NCBI RefSeq assembly: GCF_016901855.1
Contig: NZ_JACJKY010000002.1
Location: forward strand, 62,001 to 126,000
Direction of reading: 5' to 3'
DNA from: Merdimmobilis hominis
GTDB taxonomy: Bacteria > Bacillota > Clostridia > Oscillospirales > Ruminococcaceae
Length of the DNA: 64,000 nt
This document shows positions 32,352 through 41,502 of the stretch, one piece after another. How positions within the stretch are numbered: position 1 is the first letter of the stretch; every line of letters begins with the position of its first letter. The position numbers and the translations under genes are program-made. The notes below the pieces were generated by a model. That model was not told where the DNA came from. It did no database searches and saw only the letters and a list, made by a program, of their open reading frames with translations.

Positions 32352-34424
32352 ATGAAACAGGAACTGCATGAACTGTACTTACAAAAAGCAAAAGAGCTCG
32401 TTTCCAAGATGACAATCGAGGAAAAAACCTCTCAGCTCTGCTCGGAAGCACCGGCAATCGAGCGGCTGGGCATTCCGGCATATCACTGGTGGAACGAAGG
32501 TCTGCACGGCGTGGCACGTGCCGGCATCGCAACCATTTTCCCGCAGTCGATCGCACTCGCCGCAACCTTTTCGCGCGAGGCACTGCGTGACTGCGGCCGC
32601 ATCACCGCACTCGAGGGCCGCATCAAATACAATGCCGCAGCTGCAAAAGGCGACCGCTCCATTTACAAAGGTCTGACCTTCTGGAGCCCGAACATCAACA
32701 TCTACCGCGATCCGCGCTGGGGCAGAGGACAGGAAACCTACGGCGAAGATCCGGTACTCACCAGTGTGTGCGGCGAGGAATACATTAAATCGCTGCAGGA
32801 GGGCGATGACGACCGCTATCTGCATGCGGCAGCTTGTGCAAAACACTTTGCTGTACACAGCGGACCGGAGGGCGGCCGCCACGGATTCGACAGTGTTGTC
32901 AATGACTTTGATTTAAACGACACCTATCTCCCGGCATTCAAATGGTGCGTCGAGGAAGCCGACGTCCAGTCGGTCATGGGTGCATATAACATGATCAACG
33001 GCATTCCGTCGTGCGCACACCCGATGATTGAAGAAAAACTCCGCAAAGAATGGGGATTCACCGGCTATTTCGTTTCCGACTGCGGTGCACTGGCTGACAT
33101 GCACATGTTCTGCCTCGTGACCCACACGGCAATCGAGTCGGCGGCACTTGCATTAAAAGCCGGCTGTGACTTAAACTGCGGACAGGTTTACCTGCACGTA
33201 TTGCAGGCATACAACGAAGGGCGCGTCACAGAAGAGGACATCGACCGCGCAGTCACCTGTTTGATGGCAATCCGCTATAAACTCGGCATGTTCGATCCGG
33301 AGTGCAGCTACAACAAAGAAACCGATTACTCGCTCGTCGAATGCGACGCACACCGCAAACTCTCCTACGAAGCAGCAGTCCGCAGCGCCGTTCTGCTCAA
33401 AAACGACGGTGTTCTGCCGCTCGATAAAAATACACTCAAAACCGTTGCAGTCATCGGCCCGAATGCAATCAGCACGAAAGTCCTCGAAGGCAACTACAAC
33501 GGCCGTTCCGGCGACTACCGCACCGTGCTTGACGGCGTAAAACGTGTCTGCGGCGATGACGTACGCGTGCTGTATGCGGCAGGCTGTCCGCTGTGTGCAC
33601 TGACCGACGAGAGCTGTGCCGGTCCGCGCGATAACTTCGCAGAGGCGCTCACTGTTGCAGAAGCGGCAGACGCAGTCATTCTGTGCATGGGTCTTGACCC
33701 GTCGATTGAAGGCGAAGAGGGCGACGCAAACAACGAATACGGCGCAGGCGACAAATCGGGCGCATTCCCGGGACTTCAGCCGGAACTCATGGAGAAAATC
33801 GCCGCACTCGGCAAACCGACGGTTCTTGTGCCGTTTGCAGGCGGTGCGCTTGACTTAAACCGCGCAAGCGAAATCATGAATGCGATTCTGTTTGCATGGT
33901 ATCCGGGCGTTATGGGCGGCGACGCAATCGCTGATCTTTTATTCGGCGTGCGCAACCCGAGCGGCAAAACACCGGTCACATTCTACCGTTCGCTCGACGA
34001 ACTGCCGGCATTCACCGATTACTCGATGGAGGGCCGCACCTACCGCTATATGAAGAATGACGCGCTCTATCCGTTCGGCTTCGGTCTTTCCTACACGACA
34101 TTCTCGTTTGGTGCACCGCGTGTGACTGCAAACGACGAACCGGGCCGCTATACGCTCGAAGTCGATGTGACAAACACCGGCGACAAAGCAGGCGAAACGG
34201 TTGTCGAAATCTATGCGACATACGGCAAAGAGCGTTACATCACGCCAAACTGCAAGCTGTGCGCATTTGACCGCGTTGCTTTGGAGGCAGGCGAAACAAA
34301 AACCGTCACGCTCGAGGTCGAGCCGACGTTTATTCTGCTCACCGACAAAGACGGCAGCCGCTATCTGCCTGAGCACATCACCTTCCACGCGCTGCCATAC
34401 GCAAACGCATCGTTTGGCATGTAA
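32352..34424 (+). CDS. Glycoside hydrolase family 3 (beta-glucosidase/beta-xylosidase type)
   Basis: 690 residues. The N-terminal (alpha/beta)8 domain has the nucleophile Asp at about 243 in YFVSDCGAL; the sandwich domain (about 340-570) has the GH3 C-terminal blocks AVIGPNA and GEEGD; and a fibronectin-III-like domain ends the protein (TLEVDVTNTGDKAGETVV). YHWWNEGLHGVAR at the start is typical of the xylosidase/glucosidase branch. No signal peptide, so it acts on imported oligosaccharides. AAAGGAG lies 7-8 bp before the ATG. Substrate not determinable; probably co-transcribed with the GH20 gene. Confidence 0.88.
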   Translation: MKQELHELYLQKAKELVSKMTIEEKTSQLCSEAPAIERLGIPAYHWWNEGLHGVARAGIATIFPQSIALAATFSREALRDCGRITALEGRIKYNAAAAKGDRSIYKGLTFWSPNINIYRDPRWGRGQETYGEDPVLTSVCGEEYIKSLQEGDDDRYLHAAACAKHFAVHSGPEGGRHGFDSVVNDFDLNDTYLPAFKWCVEEADVQSVMGAYNMINGIPSCAHPMIEEKLRKEWGFTGYFVSDCGALADMHMFCLVTHTAIESAALALKAGCDLNCGQVYLHVLQAYNEGRVTEEDIDRAVTCLMAIRYKLGMFDPECSYNKETDYSLVECDAHRKLSYEAAVRSAVLLKNDGVLPLDKNTLKTVAVIGPNAISTKVLEGNYNGRSGDYRTVLDGVKRVCGDDVRVLYAAGCPLCALTDESCAGPRDNFAEALTVAEAADAVILCMGLDPSIEGEEGDANNEYGAGDKSGAFPGLQPELMEKIAALGKPTVLVPFAGGALDLNRASEIMNAILFAWYPGVMGGDAIADLLFGVRNPSGKTPVTFYRSLDELPAFTDYSMEGRTYRYMKNDALYPFGFGLSYTTFSFGAPRVTANDEPGRYTLEVDVTNTGDKAGETVVEIYATYGKERYITPNCKLCAFDRVALEAGETKTVTLEVEPTFILLTDKDGSRYLPEHITFHALPYANASFGM

Positions 34425-34446
34425 TTTTTTGATTGCACTTTATACA

Positions 34447-34493
34447 AAAAACGCCCGGATGGAGCAGGAAAACGGCTTCATTCGGGCGTTTTT
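34447..34493 (+). terminator. Rho-independent terminator after the GH3 gene
   Basis: 11-bp stem 34447-34457 with 34483-34493, the descending arm ending in five T; the loop may fold further. Confidence 0.75.
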
Positions 34494-34505
34494 CGCGTGA
34501 TCGAA

Positions 34506-34534
34506 TTGACAGTACGGTCAAAAAAGAATATAAT
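34506..34534 (+). promoter_or_regulatory. Perfect-consensus promoter of the polysaccharide operon
   Basis: TTGACA (34506-34511), exactly 17 bp, TATAAT (34529-34534). A 71-bp leader separates it from the opine dehydrogenase ATG. It is the strongest housekeeping promoter seen in the window. Confidence 0.85.
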
Positions 34535-34605
34535 AAATAAAATCAGATTGTGTGTCGTTAGAAAAAAATATTGATTGATTTCCCGAATGGAATGGAGCCT
34601 GATCT

Positions 34606-35727
34606 ATGAATATAACGATTGTCGGAGGCGGAAACATCGGAACTGCAATGGCGGTGCAAATGGCCAAAAACGGTGCAGCTGTCACAATCATGACATCCAA
34701 ACCATCCAAATTTCAACCCACACTGGTCATGACGGATCTCGATACAGACATCCAAACAGCGGTTTCCGGCGTCCGCATCACAGATGACCCGAAAATCGCA
34801 GCAGATGCACAGATTGTCTTTTTCACCGTTCCATCTTCTGTTTTCCCGCAAAGCTTTGCACAAATTGCGCCGTATCTCAAAAAGGAAACGGCAGTCGGCG
34901 TTGTCCCGGGGACAGGGGGAGCGGAATTTTTTTGCCGTTCTTTTATCGAAGCAGGCGGCACGTTCTTTGGGTTTGAACGTGTGCCGTTTATCAGCCGGCT
35001 GATTGAATACGGCGCGCATGTACGTGCACAGAAAAAAGCATCCGTGCGCATTGCCGCATTTCCTGCAAGCCGGGCGTCATCACTGTGCGCGGTTATCAAA
35101 GAGCTGCTGTCGATTGACTGCACCGTGATGAAAAATTATCTCTCAATCACCTTCACGCCGTCAAATCCGATTCTTCACACCTCAAGGCTGTATGCGATGT
35201 ATGCAAACCGTCCGATTGATGCGCTGTATGACCATAACATCCTGTTTTATGAAGAATGGGACGACGCTTCGTCCGAATTGCTGTTTGCATGCGACAGTGA
35301 ACTGCAATCGATCTGCCGTGCGCTCTCCGATTTTGATTTAAGCGGTGTCATTCCGCTTCCTGTTCACTATGAATCAAAAACGCCGGCGCTTCTCACACAA
35401 AAAATCCGCAGCATCCGTTCATTCCGCGGCATCGGATCGCCGATGAAGCCCGCAGACGGCGGCTATAGGGTGGATCTTTCGTCGCGCTATTTTACAGAGG
35501 ATTTTCCGTTTGGCCTTTGCATTCTGCGCGGCTTCGGTGAAATTGCCGGCGTCAAAACGCCGCATATGGATAAAATCCTCTCATGGTATGAATCAATCGC
35601 CGGTGTGCATTATTTAAAAGACGGCATACTGTGCGGCGTAGACTGCAAACAAACTGCAATTCCCCAGCGGTTTTCTCTTGTGAGCGCAGATGATTTATAT
35701 GCATTTTATCAGACCAGTATCGTATGA
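34606..35727 (+). CDS. NAD(P)-dependent opine/octopine dehydrogenase family protein
   Basis: 373 residues. An N-terminal Rossmann domain (TIVGGGNIGTAMAVQMAKNG, dinucleotide loop GGGNIG) and a C-terminal helical domain of the octopine/nopaline dehydrogenase type (NYLSITFTPSNPILHTSRLYAMY, holding the family's conserved Asn/His pair). Family members reductively join an amino compound to a 2-oxoacid such as pyruvate. It lies 18 bp before the nucleotidyltransferase-aminotransferase fusion in a surface-polysaccharide operon, so an N-carboxyalkyl amino decoration is a reasonable inference. The 2-oxoacid and amine partners are unknown. Confidence 0.82.
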   Translation: MNITIVGGGNIGTAMAVQMAKNGAAVTIMTSKPSKFQPTLVMTDLDTDIQTAVSGVRITDDPKIAADAQIVFFTVPSSVFPQSFAQIAPYLKKETAVGVVPGTGGAEFFCRSFIEAGGTFFGFERVPFISRLIEYGAHVRAQKKASVRIAAFPASRASSLCAVIKELLSIDCTVMKNYLSITFTPSNPILHTSRLYAMYANRPIDALYDHNILFYEEWDDASSELLFACDSELQSICRALSDFDLSGVIPLPVHYESKTPALLTQKIRSIRSFRGIGSPMKPADGGYRVDLSSRYFTEDFPFGLCILRGFGEIAGVKTPHMDKILSWYESIAGVHYLKDGILCGVDCKQTAIPQRFSLVSADDLYAFYQTSIV

Positions 35728-35745
35728 AGAAAGGGTGACGAATCA

Positions 35746-37563
35746 ATGCAAGCGATTATTTTGGCTGCCGGAATGGGCAAACGATTAAAAGAACTGACAA
35801 ACAACGCAACCAAATGTATGGTAAAAGTAAACGGCGTTACAATGATTGAGCGGATGCTCACATCGCTTGACCGCCTCAGTTTAAACCGCATTATTCTCGT
35901 CGTCGGCTATGAGGGCGAAAAGCTCAAAGAATATATAAAAACCCTTTCGGTCAAAACACCGATCGAATTTGTCGAAAACAAGATCTACAACAAGACAAAC
36001 AACATCTACTCGCTGTATCTCGCAAAAGACCATCTCTTAAACGAGGATACACTCCTGCTCGAATCCGATCTTGTCTTTGAGGATGCGGTGCTTGACCGCA
36101 TTGTAAACGACCCGCAGCCGTCTTTGGCACTCGTTGCAAAATTTGAAAGCTGGATGGACGGCACAGTCGTCGAGCTCGACGATGAGGACAACATCGTCCG
36201 CTTCCGTTCGAAAAACGAATTCCGCTTTGAGGACATCAAAAACTACTATAAAACGGTCAATATCTATAAATTCTCAAAAGAGTTTTCGCGTTCGCACTAT
36301 GTGCCGTTTTTGGAGGCATACTGCAAAGCGCTCGGCAACAACGAATATTACGAACAGGTATTAAAAGTCATTACCCTGCTCGACAAACCGGACATCAAAG
36401 CAATCCGCCTGCACGACGAAGCATGGTACGAAATCGACGACGTTCAGGATTTAGACATTGCAGAGTCGATCTTCACAAACGATAAAGACCGCCTCAAAAA
36501 ACTTCAGAGCCGGTTCGGCGGCTATTGGCGTTATCCGCATCTGATTGATTTTTGCTATCTCGTCAATCCGTTTTATCCGTGCCAGAAGCTGATGGACGAA
36601 ATCAAAGCGAATTTCGAAGTGCTTATTGCCAACTATCCGTCGGGCATGCGCGTCAACAGCCTGCTTGCCGCAAAACTGTTCGGTCTGCGGGCTTCGCATG
36701 TCGTTGTCGGAAACGGTGCGGCAGAGCTCATTAAATCGCTCATGACCAAGCTGTCCGGAAAAATCGGCGTGATTTTCCCGACCTTTGAGGAATATCCAAA
36801 CCGCAGAGCGGGCGAGGAGATTGTCCCGTTTATGCCGCAAAACAGCGATTTTTCGTATACGGCGGATGATCTGATCGCGTTTTACACCGCGCACCCGGTC
36901 AGCGTTTTGACACTCATCAACCCGGACAACCCGTCGGGCAACTATATTAAAAAAGCCGATGTCCTGCGCCTCGCAAAATGGGCGGAGGAAACCGGCACAC
37001 GCCTCATCGTGGACGAGTCGTTCGTCGATTTCTGTGATAAAGAGGAGTCCCCGTCGCTCTTATCGACCGAGCTTCTTCTCTCGTATCCGCAGCTGATTGT
37101 CGTCAAAAGTATCTCGAAATCGTACGGTGTGCCGGGCGTGCGGCTTGGCATTTTAGCAAGCGCCGACGAATCGCTCATTTCGTTTATCAAACAGGATGTG
37201 GCGATCTGGAACATCAACTCGTTCGGCGAATTTTATATGCAGATTGCGGAAAAATATCAATCAGACTATCAAGCTGCACTGCGCCGGTTCTATGACGTGC
37301 GCCGTGACTATGTATCCGCACTGCGCGAAATCAAAGGCTTGCGCGTCATCGATTCGCAGGCAAACTATCTGATGTGCGAGATTCTGCCGCCGCACACCGC
37401 CGCAGAAGTCACCGAGCATCTGCTGTGTGCGCACAACATCCTCATCAAAGACTTGAGCACAAAACGCGGCTTTGACGGCGGACAGTATATCCGCATTGCC
37501 GTCAAACGTCCCGAAGAAAATGATGTGCTCGTCCGCGCACTCAAACAGCTGTTAAGTGAGTAA
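35746..37563 (+). CDS. Fused nucleotidyltransferase and PLP aminotransferase/decarboxylase
   Basis: 605 residues, two enzymes in one chain. Residues 1 to about 235 are a LicC-type nucleotidyltransferase (MQAIILAAGMGKRLKELT, with Lys in TKCMVKVNG, and NKTNNIYSLYLA). Residues about 245-605 are a fold-I PLP enzyme of the HisC/CobD type, with the PLP lysine K458 in KSISKSYGVPGVRLG. CobD/HisC-like enzymes are either transaminases or phosphoserine/phosphothreonine decarboxylases; fused to a cytidylyltransferase, one chain could make an amino-alcohol phosphate and activate it as a CDP derivative for LicD. This resembles in plan the PntC-transaminase fusion of treponemes, though that partner is class V. 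Function inferred; domains clear. Confidence 0.8.
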   Translation: MQAIILAAGMGKRLKELTNNATKCMVKVNGVTMIERMLTSLDRLSLNRIILVVGYEGEKLKEYIKTLSVKTPIEFVENKIYNKTNNIYSLYLAKDHLLNEDTLLLESDLVFEDAVLDRIVNDPQPSLALVAKFESWMDGTVVELDDEDNIVRFRSKNEFRFEDIKNYYKTVNIYKFSKEFSRSHYVPFLEAYCKALGNNEYYEQVLKVITLLDKPDIKAIRLHDEAWYEIDDVQDLDIAESIFTNDKDRLKKLQSRFGGYWRYPHLIDFCYLVNPFYPCQKLMDEIKANFEVLIANYPSGMRVNSLLAAKLFGLRASHVVVGNGAAELIKSLMTKLSGKIGVIFPTFEEYPNRRAGEEIVPFMPQNSDFSYTADDLIAFYTAHPVSVLTLINPDNPSGNYIKKADVLRLAKWAEETGTRLIVDESFVDFCDKEESPSLLSTELLLSYPQLIVVKSISKSYGVPGVRLGILASADESLISFIKQDVAIWNINSFGEFYMQIAEKYQSDYQAALRRFYDVRRDYVSALREIKGLRVIDSQANYLMCEILPPHTAAEVTEHLLCAHNILIKDLSTKRGFDGGQYIRIAVKRPEENDVLVRALKQLLSE

Positions 37564-37623
37564 CTGCTGCTCGTTCGTTTTGTTATTTGTTTCGTTTTAT
37601 CTATTTAAAGAGGTGCCTATTAT

Positions 37624-39057
37624 TTGAATAAAAACAGCAAGATTTTTTCCGTTTGTTCCCATATCTTCGGCACAGAAGGTTTCGTGTGCGCACTGACCGC
37701 TGTGATGATTGCACAGTATCTGATCATCTTCCCGCCGGCGCTTTGCTCCGTTTTGAATCTCATCCTCTATGCATGGGGCGCGCCGCTGATGGCAGTACAT
37801 CTTGTACGGCAAAAATCATTTTCGAAGAAAAGCAACCGGCTGTGGCTGCTTTTCTATCTCATCGTGTCGTTTTTTGCTGTTTCCGTGGTGAGCATTCTGA
37901 TTCATGTCCCGCAAAACATCGTGAGCAATCTTTCCGCGTGGTATTCGTGCGGCCTGCAGGTCTTTTTCTGCTGTTATGTCATTGCTTCTTCCAAAAAAGA
38001 ACAGGCCAGACGGCTGTTTTCACTCATCATTTTCACAACCGTGCTTGTAACCCTCGCGGTTGCCGCCGCATGCCTTGTCATGCAGTTTTTGAATATCTAC
38101 CCGCTCAAAGCAACGACTTCGCGTTTTACGGGACTGTTTTATAACCCGAACAACTGCTTTATCTGCGCGATGTCCATTCTGCTGAGCTTTTTATACTGGA
38201 TGCTTTTTCATAAATTCCGCGCGCTCATGATCGTAAATATGCTGCTGCAAGCATCGCTCATTGGCTTGTCCGGTTCACGGTCGCTTCTCGTGATGATGGG
38301 GGTATTCATCGCGCTGATGCCGTGCATCTATGCGGCGCGCCGGTATTCAAAAAATCTCAAAAAGGCGATTGGCTGCGCGGCGCTCATCATGGTTTCGGGC
38401 GTGCTTGTTTTTCAGGCGATGTCCTATGCCGGACAAGCGCTTCCGCAGATTGGCCACACCATTGAGACGACTGTTTCGTCGTGGTTTTCGTCCGAAGAAG
38501 GAGGCAGCTCATCCTCAAACGGAAGCACCCAGACACCGCCTGACACAAACCGCACCGAAGAAAACGCGGAAGCATCCGATTCATTCCGTATGCTGCTGCT
38601 CACTTCCGGGCTCAAAACGTTCGCACGGCATCCGCTGTTCGGCGTAGGACCGCGCAATATTGCACAGGCAGTGCGCGAAACCGTACCCGATGCCAATTTA
38701 AACGGCATTGACGGCGGCGGTGTGCACAACAGCTACTTGCAGCTGCTCATCAGCATCGGTATTTTCGGATTTTTGATTTTTATTCTGATTCTTGTGTATT
38801 GTTTCACTGCTTTCACAAAAGCGATGCGTGCGCAGCAGGAAAAAGAGGGCACAATCTGCTTTGAACTGCTGTTTTTGCTCGCGGCAATCCTTTGCATCGG
38901 TGTATACGGCACGTTTGAATCGACACTGTTTTTCGCAAACACGCCCGCCGCTGTCACATTCTTCGCTGTGACGGGATTTTTCCTGCACACCTGTTTTTGC
39001 CGCACTTCACCCGCTGTTTTTGCACGCAGACTGCATGAAAAAAAGGAGGCGCGCTGA
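37624..39057 (+). CDS. O-antigen ligase/polymerase-like membrane protein
   Basis: 477 residues with about 10-12 hydrophobic helices and a large, Ser/Glu-rich extracytoplasmic loop (about 285-330, SSNGSTQTPPDTN) typical of the Wzy/WaaL superfamily. The late segment HPLFGVGPRNI and the GVHNSYLQLLISIGIFGF block are conserved in this family. It polymerises or transfers lipid-linked glycan at the outer face of the membrane. The start is TTG at 37624, with AAAGAGG about 10 bp upstream; the next in-frame ATG (37705) would remove the first membrane helix. Stop and the next ATG overlap (TGATG). Confidence 0.82.
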   Translation: MNKNSKIFSVCSHIFGTEGFVCALTAVMIAQYLIIFPPALCSVLNLILYAWGAPLMAVHLVRQKSFSKKSNRLWLLFYLIVSFFAVSVVSILIHVPQNIVSNLSAWYSCGLQVFFCCYVIASSKKEQARRLFSLIIFTTVLVTLAVAAACLVMQFLNIYPLKATTSRFTGLFYNPNNCFICAMSILLSFLYWMLFHKFRALMIVNMLLQASLIGLSGSRSLLVMMGVFIALMPCIYAARRYSKNLKKAIGCAALIMVSGVLVFQAMSYAGQALPQIGHTIETTVSSWFSSEEGGSSSSNGSTQTPPDTNRTEENAEASDSFRMLLLTSGLKTFARHPLFGVGPRNIAQAVRETVPDANLNGIDGGGVHNSYLQLLISIGIFGFLIFILILVYCFTAFTKAMRAQQEKEGTICFELLFLLAAILCIGVYGTFESTLFFANTPAAVTFFAVTGFFLHTCFCRTSPAVFARRLHEKKEAR

Positions 39058-40049
39058 TGCTTTTTTCGATCATCGTTCCGGTTTATGGGGTGGAAGCATA
39101 TCTTGCACAGACGGTTCATTCTGTGCGCTCCCAGGATTTTCACGACTGGGAACTTATCCTGGTGGATGACGGCGCAAAAGACCGTTCCGGTCAAATCGCC
39201 GACGAATGTGCCGCACAGGACGACCGCATCCGTGTGATTCACAAGCAAAACGGCGGCGTTTCCTCGGCGCGCAACGCAGGACTATTCGCCGCAAAAGGCG
39301 AATATATCGTCTGGCTCGACGGCGACGACCTGCTTTTTAAAAACAGCCTCTCGCGCCTTGCACAGTATCTTGAAAAAAATCCGCACGCCGATATCATCCT
39401 GCAAAACTATCAGACGTATCAAAACAACACGATACAGCCGGGAAGCGACTATTCGTTCGATGCCTCAAAACTGACCGATGCAGATCACACGCTTTCGTAT
39501 CTGTTTGGCACCTGGCCCGATTTCCCGTGGGCAATCTGGGCGAATGTCTACCGCAGAGAGATGCTCATCACACATAATCTGCTGTTTGACGAGACGATGA
39601 GCATGAACGAGGACGGCAACTGGCTGTTGGATGCGTTTTTGCATGCGCGCACATTCGGCGCCGCAGACAATACGATGTATCTCTACCGCATCGATGTGTC
39701 CGGTTCGCTCGTTCACCAAAAAGCAAATCTCTCGCACTATGAGAGCAGTTACAAGATGTATACCCGCTGGTTTTCGTTTTTTGCGTCCGCCGACGGTCTG
39801 CCGCTTTCGTCGCCGGTGATGACCGGCCGGCTTGCACGCGGCTATGTCAATATTGCAACTTCCATTTACGACATGGACAAATGCGACCGCAAAAAAGCCA
39901 TCGAGCTGTTTGCCGCACACAAAGATATCTGCGCCCATTCCGCACAGCGCACACACCGGCCGTTTCTGCCGATTCTGCGCTTTTTGGGCGTACGGTGCTA
40001 TCTGCGCGCCATCTGCATGGCATTCCATCTGAAAAAGAAACTGCATTGA
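39057..40049 (+). CDS. Family 2 glycosyltransferase
   Basis: 330 residues. GT-A fold with nucleotide-binding start FSIIVPVYGVEAYLAQTVHS, DDGAKDRSGQIAD, NGGVSSARNAGL and the metal-binding DxD WLDGDDL. A second aspartate pair, NEDGNWLLDA, fits the catalytic base region. It transfers a sugar from a nucleotide donor during assembly of a surface polysaccharide. It starts on the stop of the ligase-like gene and ends 16 bp before the flippase gene. Donor and acceptor unknown. Confidence 0.9.
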   Translation: MLFSIIVPVYGVEAYLAQTVHSVRSQDFHDWELILVDDGAKDRSGQIADECAAQDDRIRVIHKQNGGVSSARNAGLFAAKGEYIVWLDGDDLLFKNSLSRLAQYLEKNPHADIILQNYQTYQNNTIQPGSDYSFDASKLTDADHTLSYLFGTWPDFPWAIWANVYRREMLITHNLLFDETMSMNEDGNWLLDAFLHARTFGAADNTMYLYRIDVSGSLVHQKANLSHYESSYKMYTRWFSFFASADGLPLSSPVMTGRLARGYVNIATSIYDMDKCDRKKAIELFAAHKDICAHSAQRTHRPFLPILRFLGVRCYLRAICMAFHLKKKLH

Positions 40050-40065
40050 TTCAGAAAGGAAACGT

Positions 40066-41490
40066 ATGAACGAAATCAAAAAAATCGCGAAATCGACGGT
40101 CATCTATCTGTTCGGCAGTGTCGGCACAAAAATCATCACGTTTTTCCTTCTGCCGATTCTCACATCAAACATTCCCGAAGCCGATTTCGGTATTTATAAC
40201 ACCAGCTGTTCGTATGCCACGCTCATTTCCTCTGTCCTGTTTTTGGACGTTTGGGCGGGCATCATGCGCTTTATGTTCGATTACAAATCGAAAAAGGAAC
40301 AGTATCAGGTCATTTACAGCGGCATCGTGCTGTTTGTTTCTTCTCTGGCACTGTATATCGGCGCGTTTTTCATCTTTAACGCGTTTTCTCCGATGACATA
40401 TCCATGGCTTGTGCTGTTATACGGCGCGTCGCTGTGCTTCCAGAATCTCTACAGCTATATTTCCCGCGCGCTCGGAAACAATTCGCTGTTTGCCGTATCC
40501 GGCATTGTATCAACGCTTGTGAATGCCGGTGTGACATTTGTGCTCGTACTGCTGTTAAACTTCGATTACAGCGCGCTGTACATCGCATATGTGCTGGGTA
40601 TTTTCGCTCAGTGCATCATTCTCGAAGCAAAGGTCCGCCTGTTTGCAAACTTTAAATCCGCCGGCATCAAAAAAGAACTGGTTCGTCAGATTCTGCGGTT
40701 TTCTCTGCCGCTGTGCATCAACTCCGCGTGCTACTGGATGCTAAACGGCTTCAACACGATTTTCGTCTTTGCACAGCTTGGCAGTGAACAGACCGGCTAC
40801 TATGGCATGGCGGGCAAATTCGCCGTCATGATCAGCCTTGTCACCTCGTGTTTTTCGATGGCATGGCAGGAGCTTGCATTCAACAAATCCGACCAAAGCA
40901 AGGAAACCTGTGCGTTTTACTCGACGGCTGTACAGCTTTACGCAAAAGCGCTGTTTTGCGGCTATCTGCTCTTGATGCCGTTTATTTCGATCATTTTCCC
41001 GTTTTTTATCCGCGGCACATACGGTCCGGTCAAGGCCATCATTCCGCTTTATATGCTCGCGACGATTGTGAGCATCATGAGCACGTTTTTGGGCAATATT
41101 TTAACCGCCTACAAACGAAATCAGACGATTTTTGTCTCCACACTGTGCGCCTGCACCGTAAACGTCGTGATCGCCGTTTTGCTCATTGACCTGATCGGCG
41201 TGCAGGCGGCTTCACTTGCAATGCTGTGCGGCTATTTTGTCTGCGATTTTGTCCGGATTCTGTTTATCAAACAGTCGATTCCGCTGCGGTTCGGCTGGAA
41301 GTCACTGCTGTATATGATTCCGCTGTGCGTGCTGTTCTCCGTGGTCTATTTGTACAGCAGCATCTGGCTCGACATTCTCATGTTCGTAATCGCTGCGGCA
41401 ATTACGCTGTTTTTGTTTAAAGACTACGTCCGCATTGCATATGCAAAGCTTCTATCCATGATGAAAAGACGTCATAACCGGTCAGAATAG
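40066..41490 (+). CDS. Polysaccharide flippase (Wzx/MVF type)
   Basis: 474 residues with 12-14 predicted membrane helices. The N-terminus (KIAKSTVIYLFGSVGTKIITF) and the mid-protein PLCINSACYWMLNGFNTIFV stretch are typical of O-antigen/capsule flippases. It moves lipid-linked repeat units to the outer leaflet for the ligase or polymerase encoded upstream. AGAAAGGA precedes the ATG. Located between GT2 and LicD in one operon. Confidence 0.88.
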   Translation: MNEIKKIAKSTVIYLFGSVGTKIITFFLLPILTSNIPEADFGIYNTSCSYATLISSVLFLDVWAGIMRFMFDYKSKKEQYQVIYSGIVLFVSSLALYIGAFFIFNAFSPMTYPWLVLLYGASLCFQNLYSYISRALGNNSLFAVSGIVSTLVNAGVTFVLVLLLNFDYSALYIAYVLGIFAQCIILEAKVRLFANFKSAGIKKELVRQILRFSLPLCINSACYWMLNGFNTIFVFAQLGSEQTGYYGMAGKFAVMISLVTSCFSMAWQELAFNKSDQSKETCAFYSTAVQLYAKALFCGYLLLMPFISIIFPFFIRGTYGPVKAIIPLYMLATIVSIMSTFLGNILTAYKRNQTIFVSTLCACTVNVVIAVLLIDLIGVQAASLAMLCGYFVCDFVRILFIKQSIPLRFGWKSLLYMIPLCVLFSVVYLYSSIWLDILMFVIAAAITLFLFKDYVRIAYAKLLSMMKRRHNRSE

Positions 41491-41502
41491 GGGAGTTTTA
41501 CC

